From positions 2,561,496 to 2,625,495 of the forward strand of contig NW_020289975.1 of assembly GCF_003144245.1 (NCBI RefSeq): a stretch of 64,000 bases of DNA, given 5' to 3'. A program made the translations under genes and the position numbers. Below the pieces are notes generated by a model that did no database searches, was not told the origin of the DNA, and saw only the letters and a program-made list of their open reading frames with translations. Origin of the DNA: Jaminaea rosea (taxonomy: Eukaryota > Basidiomycota > Exobasidiomycetes > Microstromatales). Shown in pieces: positions 12,889 to 23,489 of this stretch (its first letter is position 1; every line of letters begins with the position of its first letter).

Positions 12889-15800
12889 TCACCACCCCCT
12901 CCAGAGAGAATGCGCCTCAGCCATGTCAGATCCACCTGCCCCACCTTGTCCACCTCCACCACCACTGCCATTAGTCGCAGCCCCAATGATCGAGTTGCTG
13001 ATAATTCGATGCACATGACAGAGATAATCCACCATGCTCATCGCACCATTGTTCTCGTCCTCGACCAACATGTTAGCCGCTTCCACCTCAGAGGCATCCC
13101 GGTTCTGCCTGGCAACAATCACTGCAAGCTGGGGCTTCCCGCGTTGTCTCGCAAAGTCCTTGACGAGGGCGCGAGCCTGCTTGGAGAGGTGTGTGGGAAG
13201 GCGAGGGAGGGTAGTCATGCGCGGGTCGACCTCTTCGAGGGAGGAGGCGCCATACAGGTCTTCAAGGAGTCGCGGGTTGACGTCCGCGCCCAGCCAGAGG
13301 AGGACGTGATCCCCATTCTCGATGAGGTAGGCGCCATGCGCTTGCATGCGCTGGAAGCTTGGGCGAAGTAGAGTAGGGCACTTGACGCGAGGAAGCTCGA
13401 TCTCTGCTGCGCCGGCTTCGTCGCTTTGCTTGACCTTGACTGGGTGGCCGTCCTCTGCGCTCATGTTGTGTAGCGCGACCATACGCGGGTAGAGGAAGGC
13501 CATCAGGCTCCCCACGGGGCTGGAGCGCATCAGCCGCATGTGATGGACACGCACGTCCGATGTGACGTTGCCTCCCTTGATGGCTTTGCTCTTGTTGATG
13601 CACAAGCTGTACAAGGGGAGGAGTTTGAAGGACTCGGGCAGGATGAGCTGCTGAGGACCTGAAGAGGCGGCGCAATTCTTCTTGTATGCCAGGAGAATCT
13701 TGGCACACCTGTCGGTGAGGTAGTGACGGAGCTCCTGGAGTGGCTTAGACTGTGCGAGGGTACTGACTTCCTTCAAGTAGTAGGCAATCGTCGAGTCTAG
13801 GTCCGCGTAGCGGAAGACGTTGCCCAGCAAATTGGTGACCGGGACTGCGATGTTGTGCACTCGTACGCGCCTCTCGCCATAGTTGGTCGTGTAGAGTAGT
13901 GCGGACTGGAAGTGACACTCTTGCTTCTCGTCGAGACGTCCCTCGTGTTTGAGGAGCACCGATACCGTCTCGTCAGCATCGATGTTGGCAAACTCGAGGT
14001 CTGTGACGTTTCGCTGGAAGAAGTTGCCGTAGTGCGTTGAAGGGTGCAGGCCATTCGAGCAGCGCAGCCTCAGCGTGGCATTGTAGCCCACGTCCCGCAG
14101 AACAGTCCTCTGCACCTGCGATAGAAGCTTGACACCGTCCCGCACCGGGTCGAAGCGCGGGTGGAAGTAGACGTCGCCTCCCGTCGTGCCCACCAGCGTT
14201 GAGATGGTGGCCACGTCGATGTACTGGCTCGGGAACAGGAAGGCGTTGATACCGATACCGGCCTCGACACATTCCTCGGCCACGCCTCGGTAGAAGCCGT
14301 CAGCAGGGACAAAGAGCTGCTTTTCCTTGTCGGTGCCATACAGCTTCGTGTCCTCGCGATGCTTGAGAGCGCCAGGCCCGATCGTTGGGATGGTGCTAAG
14401 GAAGACGTTGACCTGTCCGCCGATGGTGCTTAAGCACGCCTGAGCGCCTCGAATGACAGCGCCCAGGGCAGCCTCGGATGCCATATTCTCTGCAAAGATG
14501 CTGGCGAGGTTGTCGAGCAAGCCCTCGACGACGTGGCGAGACTCCCAGGGATCTGCGAGAAGGCCATCACTGATGGGCACAAAGGGCTCGTCAATGTCGG
14601 GCACGACGAGCATCTGGGCTGCATCGAGCTCTTGACTGAGGTTCCAGAAGTGAAGCGAGCGGTCGAAGGTCAAGAAAGCAACGCGACTGCCGTGAGGCAA
14701 GCCAAAACCTGTGCTTGATGACGATGAAGCTTCGCCTTCGCCTTCCGATGCTTTCTCCTCTCCCTCTCGCGGACCGTACAGGGCCTCTCGGATGCTCTCC
14801 GCAGCTGCCTTGAGACTGCCGCACCTCACCGCCGAGAAGCTGACGTCGATGGCGAAGAAGTACGTGAGCGGGCGAGGAGCTCGCACTGTCGCCTTGCCAG
14901 GCCCAATGGACAGGTTGCCAAACGCATCGCTAGCCGCTTTGGTCGCCGCCTTGGCAGCTTGACCACTCTGCCCGGACAAGCCCATCGTACTGCCCGCAAA
15001 GGGATCTACGTCTCCCTTCTTGTCTGGCAGAGGAGACAAACGAGCCGTAGCCGCATCCGTGAGAGCGGGCGCCACAGGTAGCATAACGCTGGACGGCGGC
15101 TTGCTTTGTATGGCCCAGTACTCCTTGGGCACGACAAACTCGACTGTGCCCTTCTGCAACTCGACCCTCTGATCAAAGTCGGCTCTTCTGCCGGACATGT
15201 CGAGGTTGCAGAAGTATTCGGGCCCAGTCTCCGTTGCCGTGCCGCACAAATTGCAGACCCACTTCTGGCCGCCCTCGACAAAGATGACCCAAGGGTTCAC
15301 GTAGGCGCGACAACGCTTGCAGCGCGGGGGGCCAGATGGCCCGCAATCGATGACAGGAATGGGCTGTTCATCGGGCCGCAGCTGCGCAAGAGGCTGGACG
15401 TTGACAGCGAGGGGCAGCTGAGCGGTCGAAGCCAGCTCGTCGGAGAACGGCATGCTGTATGTGGTCAAGCGCATAAACTTCGGGTTGGCGTTGCCCTGAT
15501 CGACGGCGCCAAAGTCGGTGGTGCTCAGCGGCAGGCCGCCAGTGCCACAGGTGGCGAACCACTGCTTGTCAAAGAAGGTCTGATCTGCTTCTTGATTCTC
15601 GACGGGCGCGGGGACCTGGTCGGCGCTGATGTTGGCCTTTGGACCTCTGAGCCTCTGGCCGGCTTGATGCGGCGGTTGGCCAATCCCTCCGCCAGGCTGA
15701 CCACCTTGCTGCTGCTGATGTTGCTGCTGGAAGAATTGACCTTGGCCGGCGCCCACTGGAGCTGGCGTGTGAGGGCCAGGAGGAGACATTGGCAAATTCT

Positions 15801-16698
15801 GAGCATAGCCGGGTCCTTGCTGCCCTTGACCTGGGACATTGACGCGGCCCTGTTGAGCGGCCATGCGCTGCTGATTGGCAGCTGCGTGCATGGGGTGAAG
15901 GACGTTCCTCTGGCCAGGGATCTGGTCGAGTGCATCGTCTGCGCTTCCCTCGAAGTCGTGGGGTTGATCGCCGTACTGAGCGAGTCGAGCTGCAGCCGCC
16001 GTCTGCCAAGCCTGCTGCTGAACTTGATTTGGAGGAGCATCGTTCCAGCCGCCGTCTGTACCAGCAGTCGGATCATGAGGGGCATCCTGATGATAGGCTC
16101 GGGCGCTCCTCTTATTACGGGCTACAGCGTTCGGGGGAGCGGGTGACGTGGGAGGCTGCGGCGAGCCTGCGTTGACATTAAGTTGCGACATCTGCGCTGC
16201 CAGTCCCTGCTGCTGTTGAGGGGCCATGCCTGGTCTGGGCTGCTGTTGTTGCTGTTGCTGCTGCTGGAGATGTGGCGGCTGCTGGCCGGGCATCGGCATC
16301 TGCGGTCTGGCGCCGGGAGGCATAGGCGACGTGGCTCCATTCCTCATCTGCTGCTGCGGCTGCTGATGCGGCTGTCCAGGAGGACCGGGCGGTGGCCGTG
16401 CTCCCATGGGATTGGGCGATGGCGCCATGCCGCGATTGGGACCCTGCGGAAAGGGAGGTCGGGGGGCATTTGGTTGTTGAGGACGAGCTGCGAGGGGGTG
16501 AGAGGTTTGGAGGAGAGATCAGCACGAGCTCGATAGCATATAGGCGGGTCATGAGCTATGCTCACCACCTGGAGGAAAGCCTTGCCCTCCCTGCTGAGGC
16601 GGCGGCGGACGCGCTTGGCCCTGGAAGGACGGCTGCTGTTGAGGAGGATAAGGACGTTGGGGCTGACCACCAGGGCCAGGCGGAGGAGGTTGCGCCAT
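12889..16698 (-). CDS. SEC24: COPII coat cargo-binding subunit Sec24
   Basis: Model: complement join of 16698-16566 and 16487-12889, giving 1243 aa. Sec24 pairs with Sec23 in the inner COPII coat on the ER and selects cargo. The first about 400 residues are Pro/Gln/Gly-rich and disordered, which explains the length beyond yeast Sec24 (926 aa). The zinc finger follows (CKRC ... CNLC, about residues 430-460), then the trunk (vWA-like) domain with YFFAIDVSFSAV, the beta-sandwich, the helical domain and the gelsolin domain near the end (GDHVLLWLGADVNP). The C-terminus carries a short Gly-rich tail. The only intron (16488-16565) lies after codon 44. A polyglutamine-coding tract sits near 16240-16270. 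It diverges from the mitofissin-like gene. Confidence 0.95.
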
Positions 16699-17064
16699 TG
16701 CGGAGGAGTTGTGACGCAGCCTCGAGTCGTCTGTCGGAAGGCGGAAGCGGCGTTACGATAGGAGGAGCAGGTATAGAGCTCGATCCGATGCTAGGAGTTC
16801 TCGAGGCGTTGTTGTCGTTCGTCGTTGTAGTCGTCGTCGTCGTGAGACCAACTGACACTCATTCGCGTTGCTCGCCCGCACGCCGCCTCCTGCAGCGTTG
16901 TCGTGGCACGCTCAGGCTCAAGCTCAGCCCGGTTGTGGTCAGACTCCCCGTTCCGATTGGTTGTGTCCTCGCTCGGGCCTCCTCCCTTGCAGCAATGCGG
17001 CAGTGCGATCCAACACCTCCATCCATCGTCAAGGTCCACGTCCCGTCCTCATCAAACACATGCT
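16699..17064. promoter_or_regulatory. Divergent promoter region SEC24 / mitofissin-like gene
   Basis: These 366 bp lie between two divergent ATGs. A GTC/GTT triplet-rich tract (about 16805-16845) lies on the SEC24 side. No clear TATA box is seen. Confidence 0.4.
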
Positions 17065-17556
17065 ATGATTGGCCGCATTGCTCATTACACGGCTGATGCC
17101 GTGCTCATCTCGACGGTTCTTGCCGGCGTCAAGAGGCACACAGGCTACACGTGAGTGCGTGAGAGGCACGCGAGGAGGCCAATACTGCGCGTGCCTTCCC
17201 TCCTCCTTTGACCACCTCATCGCTTTACTTACTCCTATATGCTATCTGTTCATCCTTTACCTCTCCTCACTCTCAGCCCAAACGCAGATCCCAATGCTCC
17301 AAACCCAATCCCCTTCGTCTCCGGTCCCAATGCCTCAAAGTACTTCGGCCACTACCTCGGTGTAGGCGAGTACGTCTACGACCACACAGTAGCTTATGCA
17401 CACAAGTCTCCTTACTTCAAGCAAACAAACCCGGCCTTGAACTTGGCTGAGGGAGCGGGGCACGTAGCAGAAAAGCTGAGGGAGGAGGGTATGAAAAAGG
17501 GAGGGCAATGGTTCTGGGGTAGCGGAGGGGGAGGAGCGGAGGGGAAGGGAAAGTGA
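17065..17556 (+). CDS. Mitofissin / Atg44-like protein (DUF1748 family)
   Basis: Model: join of 17065-17150 and 17277-17556, giving 121 aa. The N-terminus (IAHYTADAVLISTVLAGVKR) is the signature of the DUF1748 family, followed by the conserved KYFGHYLGVGEYVYD block. The family includes yeast Atg44/Mdi1 (YIL156W-B), a small mitochondrial intermembrane-space protein that drives membrane fission needed for mitophagy. The intron (126 nt, GTGAGT donor, CTCAG acceptor) splits a Thr codon and joins the two family blocks in frame. Yeast Atg44 is about 73 aa. Here an insert rich in Asn/Pro separates the blocks and a Gly-rich tail of about 20 residues follows, so the protein is larger. Function is inferred from the family only. 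Confidence 0.8.
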
Positions 17557-18053
17557 GGTGGTGAGGGGACTAGGGAAATGGGCAGTGATGATTGATTCCC
17601 TCTGCTTGGGACGATGGGGCAGGATCATCACACTCACCAATTAGATGGTCACACGCCTTTCACGACCGCCATCACCATCACCACCATTACTCGATCATTG
17701 CTTTTTACGTGTCGCCGCAGCCACTTCCGTAGCTGCAGCCTGCTCTGCGCTTTCATTCTGTTCACTACGCCCTCATGCTTTGTAATACCACCTTGCGCTG
17801 CTTCCAGCTTATCAGTCTCGCATGTCACGGGTATGAGGTTGGATATCATTGATGGGTAGGGAGGCGAGGAAAGAGAGAAAATGCATAGAGTAGAGAAAAT
17901 ACATGATGTGATGCTGGATGGAGGGAAGAGAAGGCGAGCCAGATAGCCAGAGAGCGTCGACAGGCGCTCAGTGTGCGTCTGCCAGGTATGCGTAATTTAA
18001 TCGTCGAGAGTGTCGATCACTGTAGCCAACATGACCGCTTCCGTCGCCGGCGC
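17557..18053. other. Convergent intergenic region
   Basis: Nearly 500 bp between the stops of the mitofissin-like gene and the Makorin-like gene. It holds 3' untranslated sequence; no further gene or RNA is recognised. Confidence 0.4.
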
Positions 18054-20168
18054 CTAGAAAAAGAAATCCTCATCCCACCCACCGTCGTCGACAAAGACGC
18101 CTGCCTCGTAGAGCATGGCCTCGTATTCGTCTGGGTCCTCATCGAAGCGGTAGCCGTACATCCACAGCTCTTGAATTCGCTGCTCGTAGCGGTCCCCCAA
18201 GCCGTGCATGTCGAACTCAGACTCAAAGTCGAGGTCGTCCTCCTCGTCGTACCAGTCTGCATCATCGTCGAGGTCGTCGAATGTGCCCGCAGCGGTAGGT
18301 ATAGCAGGGCGTTGCCGGTCGTTTGAGATGGTGCGGGGACGATCTCCACGATTACTCCCGAATAAGGCCTCTTGCTCGCGACGGTAGGCTCGCTGAGCAC
18401 GACGACGTTGCGAGCGACGGCTGCTTTGTGGGGGAGATGCTGGTGGCGCTGGTTCTGCTTCTGCTGCTCTGGGGGCACCAGCGTGGCCAGCGGTCGCTGC
18501 GGCTGCATCAAAGGCTTCCGCTACTGCTACGCGGCGGTTGGTGGCTATGTGACGCCGTCTGACGGCTTCGTCTGGCTGTCGATCGTCTCTTCCTGCCCGT
18601 TGCTGATCCTGACGTTCGAACTCTACTTCTGCCTGTGCTCTCTCGACGACAGCTCGAGCATCTCCTGCGTTCGCTGCTAGTGCCGCTCTGAGATGCCTGC
18701 CCCACGCAACTTCCCGAGCGATCAGGGCCAGTTGACGCCCATTGTCCGCCATAGCACGCAGAGCCAGGTCCGGGTCCACTCGAGGCTGAGGGCCGAAGGT
18801 TGCATCCAGATCGCCGCGGAGAATGGCAGGGGCGTCGTTGAGCATTTGCCTCATTCTACGAATGTCCTCCTCGAGTCGGGGTGGTTCGCCTCGTTCTATA
18901 GCAGCTCGTTCTCGAGCCTCGGCATTGGCACGGAGCTCGTCGCCTTGCTCGTAGGAGCCTCGAAGCGGATCCAGGCCCCCACGCGCCGCGTCCAGACCAG
19001 CGTGTATCACGGCTAGCATGGCTAGGGCGTCGATTTCGGTCGCAGGCTCGTGGCGAGGGTCCAGACCGCCGTCTCGAAGGTCATTGCGGTTGCCGGGGGC
19101 AGCTGGAGCGACTGGAAGGGCCGCGGCGGCGGCAATCTCTCGAGCTGCGGCAAGAGCGACTGGGTTGTCCTGTGCCCTCGCCGCCTGAGGCCGCAGACCA
19201 CCGAGTGGAGCACCGCGCCTGGCCCTCATAGCACGCTCGAGACGGTTGCGACGGACCATGTCTCCCACGTGTGCTCTCCACTGTCGCTGCTCTCTAGCCT
19301 TGCGATCCTTTTCTCCTCTCTTGAGCATGTACTTGAATCCGCCGCCGAATTCGTAGCGTCCTTCCCCCTCCTTGAGCACGTGAGCATAGAAGCACTCATC
19401 TCCGTAGCGGCACCAGGGGCCTCTAGCTGTGCCCTTGGTAGCTTCGAAATGCTTGCAGGGCTTCTTGGCTACCACGTCCTTGAAGCGCGCTGTAGCGACA
19501 TCCTTTGCCGGGCCGGCTGAGTGGAAGACGGACGAAGGGATGATGTAGAGAGACTGCTTGCGGCAGAGTGGACACGTCTTGCGGTTGTTGCCCTCGCTGA
19601 AGTCGTCGTCGTCTTCGGATGGTGGTACGCGTGTATCGCGCCATTGACGGATGCACGAGAGGCAATAGGCGTGGGAGCAGCCTTCGAGGAGTCCGTAGGT
19701 GGCTGGCGTGTCGTGGAGGCAGATGTGACACTGGGGCTGCTCCTTTGTTGGCTCGAGGATGGCGTCCGGCGAGATAGGTGGTGATGGAATGGTGTCGTTT
19801 GTGGGTGCGTCTGTCGTGTCTGCTGTGGCTGCTGAGGCTGCTGAGGCTGCTGAGGCTGCTGCTGGCTGGAAGACACGAGCTGAAGCGGTGAGGCGCCTGG
19901 CACGGGGGGCTGTCAAGGCCACAGGTTCCTGTGGCGGTGGGTCGGCCACGACTCCATGCTTGAACCAGCACTCTTCACCTCGAGCGCAAAAGCCTTGAGC
20001 CCACCACTTGCACATGATGTTGGCTGCTCCTGAAGGTGGACCCTCAGGTCGCTGACCCCGATTGGCCGTGGTGTTGGTCGTGTTGGTCGCAGCGGCAGCA
20101 GCTGGCTGAGCTGCCGCCGCCTGTGGCGCTGCGTCGGCGATAGGTGCGGCTGGCGGTGCGTCCGCCAT
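18054..20168 (-). CDS. Makorin-like CCCH-RING-CCCH protein, probable E3 ubiquitin ligase
   Basis: Single exon, 704 aa. An Ala-rich N-terminus leads to a CCCH zinc finger (CX7CX5CX3H, residues 53-71). A C3HC4 RING finger follows (starting CHIC at 147, with CSHAYCLSC and ending CPLC), then a second CCCH finger (CRYGDECFYAH, about residues 240-265). This CCCH-RING-CCCH order is that of Makorins, RNA-binding E3 ligases. The remaining 430 residues are Arg/Ala-rich and helical, then acidic, with a conserved-looking tail (DMHGLGDRYEQRIQELW near 660) and a final FFF. The tail has no domain I recognise. A GCTGAG repeat encodes an alanine/serine tract near 19828-19862. It diverges from the FAD oxidoreductase gene with 300 bp between starts. 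Confidence 0.85.
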   Translation of the reverse strand: MADAPPAAPIADAAPQAAAAQPAAAAATNTTNTTANRGQRPEGPPSGAANIMCKWWAQGFCARGEECWFKHGVVADPPPQEPVALTAPRARRLTASARVFQPAAASAASAASAATADTTDAPTNDTIPSPPISPDAILEPTKEQPQCHICLHDTPATYGLLEGCSHAYCLSCIRQWRDTRVPPSEDDDDFSEGNNRKTCPLCRKQSLYIIPSSVFHSAGPAKDVATARFKDVVAKKPCKHFEATKGTARGPWCRYGDECFYAHVLKEGEGRYEFGGGFKYMLKRGEKDRKAREQRQWRAHVGDMVRRNRLERAMRARRGAPLGGLRPQAARAQDNPVALAAAREIAAAAALPVAPAAPGNRNDLRDGGLDPRHEPATEIDALAMLAVIHAGLDAARGGLDPLRGSYEQGDELRANAEARERAAIERGEPPRLEEDIRRMRQMLNDAPAILRGDLDATFGPQPRVDPDLALRAMADNGRQLALIAREVAWGRHLRAALAANAGDARAVVERAQAEVEFERQDQQRAGRDDRQPDEAVRRRHIATNRRVAVAEAFDAAAATAGHAGAPRAAEAEPAPPASPPQSSRRSQRRRAQRAYRREQEALFGSNRGDRPRTISNDRQRPAIPTAAGTFDDLDDDADWYDEEDDLDFESEFDMHGLGDRYEQRIQELWMYGYRFDEDPDEYEAMLYEAGVFVDDGGWDEDFFF

Positions 20169-20468
20169 GATGATTAGGAGGAGGTGGTGGGATGGAATTG
20201 GAGATGTGGACAGAAAGGCAAGCTGTTCAGTACAACACTCGACCGCTGATTAGGCAGCGATGGCTAAGCGCCCCGCGATTGAGCGAGAGACAAAGACATT
20301 TGGTCCCGCTTCGACTTGACCGTCCGTTGCCGCCGCTTGGCCCTCTCATCTGGCGACTGCCCTCTCCGCTCTCCGTCTCCCAAATTCAAAGGGCCCGAGC
20401 GCTCGACGGCAAGGAACAACTTCCTACGACTTCGAAGCACACACTCGAGTCACGTCAAGAAGGGCAAG
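20169..20468. promoter_or_regulatory. Divergent promoter region, Makorin-like gene / FAD oxidoreductase
   Basis: These 300 bp lie between divergent ATGs at 20168 (minus) and 20469 (plus). The frame of the plus gene is open upstream for about 150 bp but without an ATG. No motif is identified. Confidence 0.4.
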
Positions 20469-22118
20469 ATGGCTACCATGACGGCGACGGAGACGAGAAC
20501 GTTGGGCGGCGGTGGTGATATGGCAGGCACTGCGACTCGAAACGACCCCTTGTCAGCACCTGCGCTCGCAAATTTGGGGCCAGGCTTCCCCGTCGCTCAT
20601 CCAACAATCTCGCATTGGCAGGAGCACGCCCGAGACTCGCCGTGGCACGATCACGTCCATTCGACAGAGCTGATGAGCAAGCAGCCTGATGACGTCGAAC
20701 TGACGATTGTAGGAAGCGGTATCTCTGGCTGCTTAGCCGCCTACTTCTACCTCAAGCAACGCCACGAAGAGGGCCTCCCAGGTGACGGTGCTCGCGGCAG
20801 AGTGCTCCTCCTGGAGGCGCGGCGAGCCTGCTCAGGAGCAACAGGTCGAAACGGCGGCCACTGTCGCCCTGATAGCTACGCCGGCTTTCTGGCCTACTCG
20901 AAGCTCTTCTCACCCTCCGCAGCGCATGACATCCTCTGTAACGAGCGCGAGACCTTCGAGCTGATGCGGGACGTCGTCCAGGAAGAGGGTCTGGCGGAGG
21001 AGTGCGAATGGTGGCAAGGCAGGACATGGGCCCTTTTTCTAGATGTAGAGCGTAAAGCAAGAGCTCGCAAAGCCTTCGAAGCATACCGAGGCGCAGGGCA
21101 TTTGACGGAGGGCGACGGACCTGGACAGGTGCAATGGATAGAAGACGAGACGCAGGCGAGGGAGATGAGCAGGGTACAGGAGGCCGTAGGCGGGGCCACC
21201 TTCGAGGCTGGCTGTCTATACCCGCTCAAGTTCTGCCACGCCATCCTACGGATCTGCGCGGAGCGGTATGGACTAGAGCTCTACACTCATACGCCTGTTA
21301 CGGCCATCCACCGCGGTCGCAGCGACGAGGCTACTTCAGCCCGGTGGACTGTCGCCACACCTCGCGGCACCATCTCGACCGGCAAACTGCTTCTAGCCAC
21401 GAATGGCTATACGACCGCCCTCTTACCAAGCATGAACTCCTGGCTCGCCCCGCACAGGGCGCAATGCTCCTCCGTACGTCCCTCAGCCAACTTTCATGCC
21501 TCTTCTCCTGGCCGGCTAGATCGCACCTACTCTCTGGGCCGTCGAGAAGGGTCAGACTACGAATACCTCACTCAGCGCCCGGACACGGCAGGAGGCTACT
21601 TTATCCTAGGCGGAGGCCACCCATTTGCGTCAAAGGAAAGTCAGGTGGACACCTGGGACGACAGCGAGGTGATGCCTACTATCTCGAAGCATCTAAGCTC
21701 CTACTGCGGGCGGGTATTCGACGACTGGAAGCTCGACGACGGTGGTGTAGGTGCAGTAGAGATGATCTGGACGGGCATTCAAGGGTACAGCAGAGACTCG
21801 GTACCTACGGTAGGCGAGGTGCCTGCCTCTCTGCTGCCTGGCGCCACTGATCGACGCCTAGGAGATGAAGACCCTACGACTCAGCGTGCATCTGGGAGAA
21901 CCAACCTGTACATCTGCGGCTCACACCACGGTCACGGTATGGCTCGAGCTGCTACGTGCTCGCGCGGCATCGCGAGGGAGATGGCGGGCGAGGCGTCGCT
22001 GCTCTCGACCGAGGCCAGCGATGAAGATTGGGCTCAACTGACAGGCTTGCCTGCTGTCTTCCGATGGACAGCGACGAGGGCGCAAAGGAGGGACGTCGAT
22101 TGTCGATACGACTTCTAG
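20469..22118 (+). CDS. FAD-dependent oxidoreductase (DAO family)
   Basis: Single exon, 549 aa. After about 75 residues comes the FAD-binding Rossmann motif (VGSGISGCLAAY). The ACSGATGRNGGHCRPDSY segment follows, typical of the fungal D-amino-acid-oxidase/gamma-glutamylputrescine-oxidase-like group. The C-terminal flavin-contact region (YICGSHHGHGMARA) and the GYSRDSVPTVGEVP segment are also present, so the domain is complete. Members oxidise amines or amino acids with oxygen; the substrate is not readable here. The ATG at 20469 is in the good context CAAGATGG; another Met lies three codons on. No signal peptide is apparent, and the C-terminus (CRYDF) carries no SKL-type signal. Confidence 0.88.
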   Translation: MATMTATETRTLGGGGDMAGTATRNDPLSAPALANLGPGFPVAHPTISHWQEHARDSPWHDHVHSTELMSKQPDDVELTIVGSGISGCLAAYFYLKQRHEEGLPGDGARGRVLLLEARRACSGATGRNGGHCRPDSYAGFLAYSKLFSPSAAHDILCNERETFELMRDVVQEEGLAEECEWWQGRTWALFLDVERKARARKAFEAYRGAGHLTEGDGPGQVQWIEDETQAREMSRVQEAVGGATFEAGCLYPLKFCHAILRICAERYGLELYTHTPVTAIHRGRSDEATSARWTVATPRGTISTGKLLLATNGYTTALLPSMNSWLAPHRAQCSSVRPSANFHASSPGRLDRTYSLGRREGSDYEYLTQRPDTAGGYFILGGGHPFASKESQVDTWDDSEVMPTISKHLSSYCGRVFDDWKLDDGGVGAVEMIWTGIQGYSRDSVPTVGEVPASLLPGATDRRLGDEDPTTQRASGRTNLYICGSHHGHGMARAATCSRGIAREMAGEASLLSTEASDEDWAQLTGLPAVFRWTATRAQRRDVDCRYDF

Positions 22119-23489
22119 ACGCGGCGTGGCTTGATACCACCGAATCAGATGCTGTCTGAGCCCAGGTCTCATCGCAATACATGTGTCAGCGCCCAAACCT
22201 CTGTCTCGATCCAATCTCACCTACCCCACGCTCTCTCGCTCCCAGCCAGCAAGATCATAGCGCCCACCGTGGTAATATCGCCACCAGCTTGACCTTGACG
22301 GCGTCAATGCTCCGCTGCTCCGCTCTCGCGATTGGTGAGCAGGCACCGCCTGTCGTGTGATTGAGCGTGCGGGGCTCACCTGATGGGCAACGGATTCAGC
22401 GAGGGTGAGCTTCACGGCTCATCTAGCGGAGGGCAAAATCTTGCATCGTCATTGTCTCATCGACCTCCTCACTGCTAGCGTCGCAAGGAGCAGCCGCGCC
22501 CATCAGCGCTCTCGTCCGCCTTCTCGTCCGCATCGTCATCTTGAGCTGTCTCCGCCCTCTGGATTTCTCACCCCGCACTTCTCGCGCGCAGTCAGCGCCA
22601 GCGCCAGCGCCCATCTTTCGCACCCAGTCGTAAGTGCGCTCGCTCGCTCGCTCGCTCACTGAGCTGGGTGCGGATGTGACGATCGGGCGGAGGCCGAGTT
22701 CTGAGCCCCAAGCAGCAGCCAGGCCGTGCGCTCGCTTGAGCGTCGTTGTGCCTCACGTAGACGACAGGACGAACTCGAGAGTCTGGCGGGGGCGGAGCGG
22801 CAAAAAGTCAAGGCAGCGGTCTCGCCCCCCGCGGTCGCTCTCCTCGTCATCGAAGAAGCAGTCTCACTGTCGGCGTGCCTCTGCTAGCCCTCTGCGAGCT
22901 GCGCGGAACACGACGCGAGACGGCAAGAGAGTGTCGCAGTGCGTCTGGCGAGTCTGGGGTTCGCAGCACAGGGCGAGTGTGAGGAGAGCAAGCGCGTAGA
23001 GCAAAGAGCTACGTCAAGCGCACACTCTCAGAAGACAGAAGGGCGCGAGCGGCAGCAGGCAGGAATGCGGTTTGAGGCAAGCAGGAGCGCCGCCGTCGTA
23101 CGCTCGTCAATGCCGCCGCCGCCGCCGCCAATGAATGGGTGATTTCACGACTGTGGGTCCTGGATGGCAAGCAAGCCTGAAGCAGTCTGCTCTTTGATCT
23201 CTCCTCGTTACCAACCATCCATCCCCCTACCTCCTAGTCCTCATCCGCCGGGCTTCGTCCCAACTCCCCAAGCCTACTCCTCCTCCTCCTCCTCTTCCGC
23301 TTCCGCCCTACCTCTTCGTCACCGCGAGACACGACGCTCAGACCTTCGCCACAAGCGGCCATCTGAGAACCTAAAGCTCGTCCATCGCCACCTATCGCCC
23401 AGCAAAAACGCGTGCGACACCCTTGACGTCAGTCAGTGGTATCCTCCCCTCCCCTTCATTCTCATCCAACCCACTCGTAGCGCGCCACC
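22119..23489 (+). other. Intergenic region and pyrimidine-rich leader of the four-TM protein gene
   Basis: This 1.37-kb stretch has no recognisable gene. It contains a GCTC tandem repeat (22638-22657), a GTAAGT just before it (22630) that could be the donor of a leader intron, a GCC-repeat near 23112-23130, and a CT-rich leader from about 23205 to the ATG. No stop-free frame with family features was found on either strand. Confidence 0.4.
22638..22657. repeat. GCTC tetranucleotide tandem repeat
   Basis: Five perfect copies of GCTC in the region upstream of the four-TM protein gene; a simple-sequence tract. Confidence 0.85.

Noticed and set aside
15106-16146. 346-codon open frame on plus opposite SEC24
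   Set aside because: Antisense shadow of SEC24; no domain and no promoter or splice signals.
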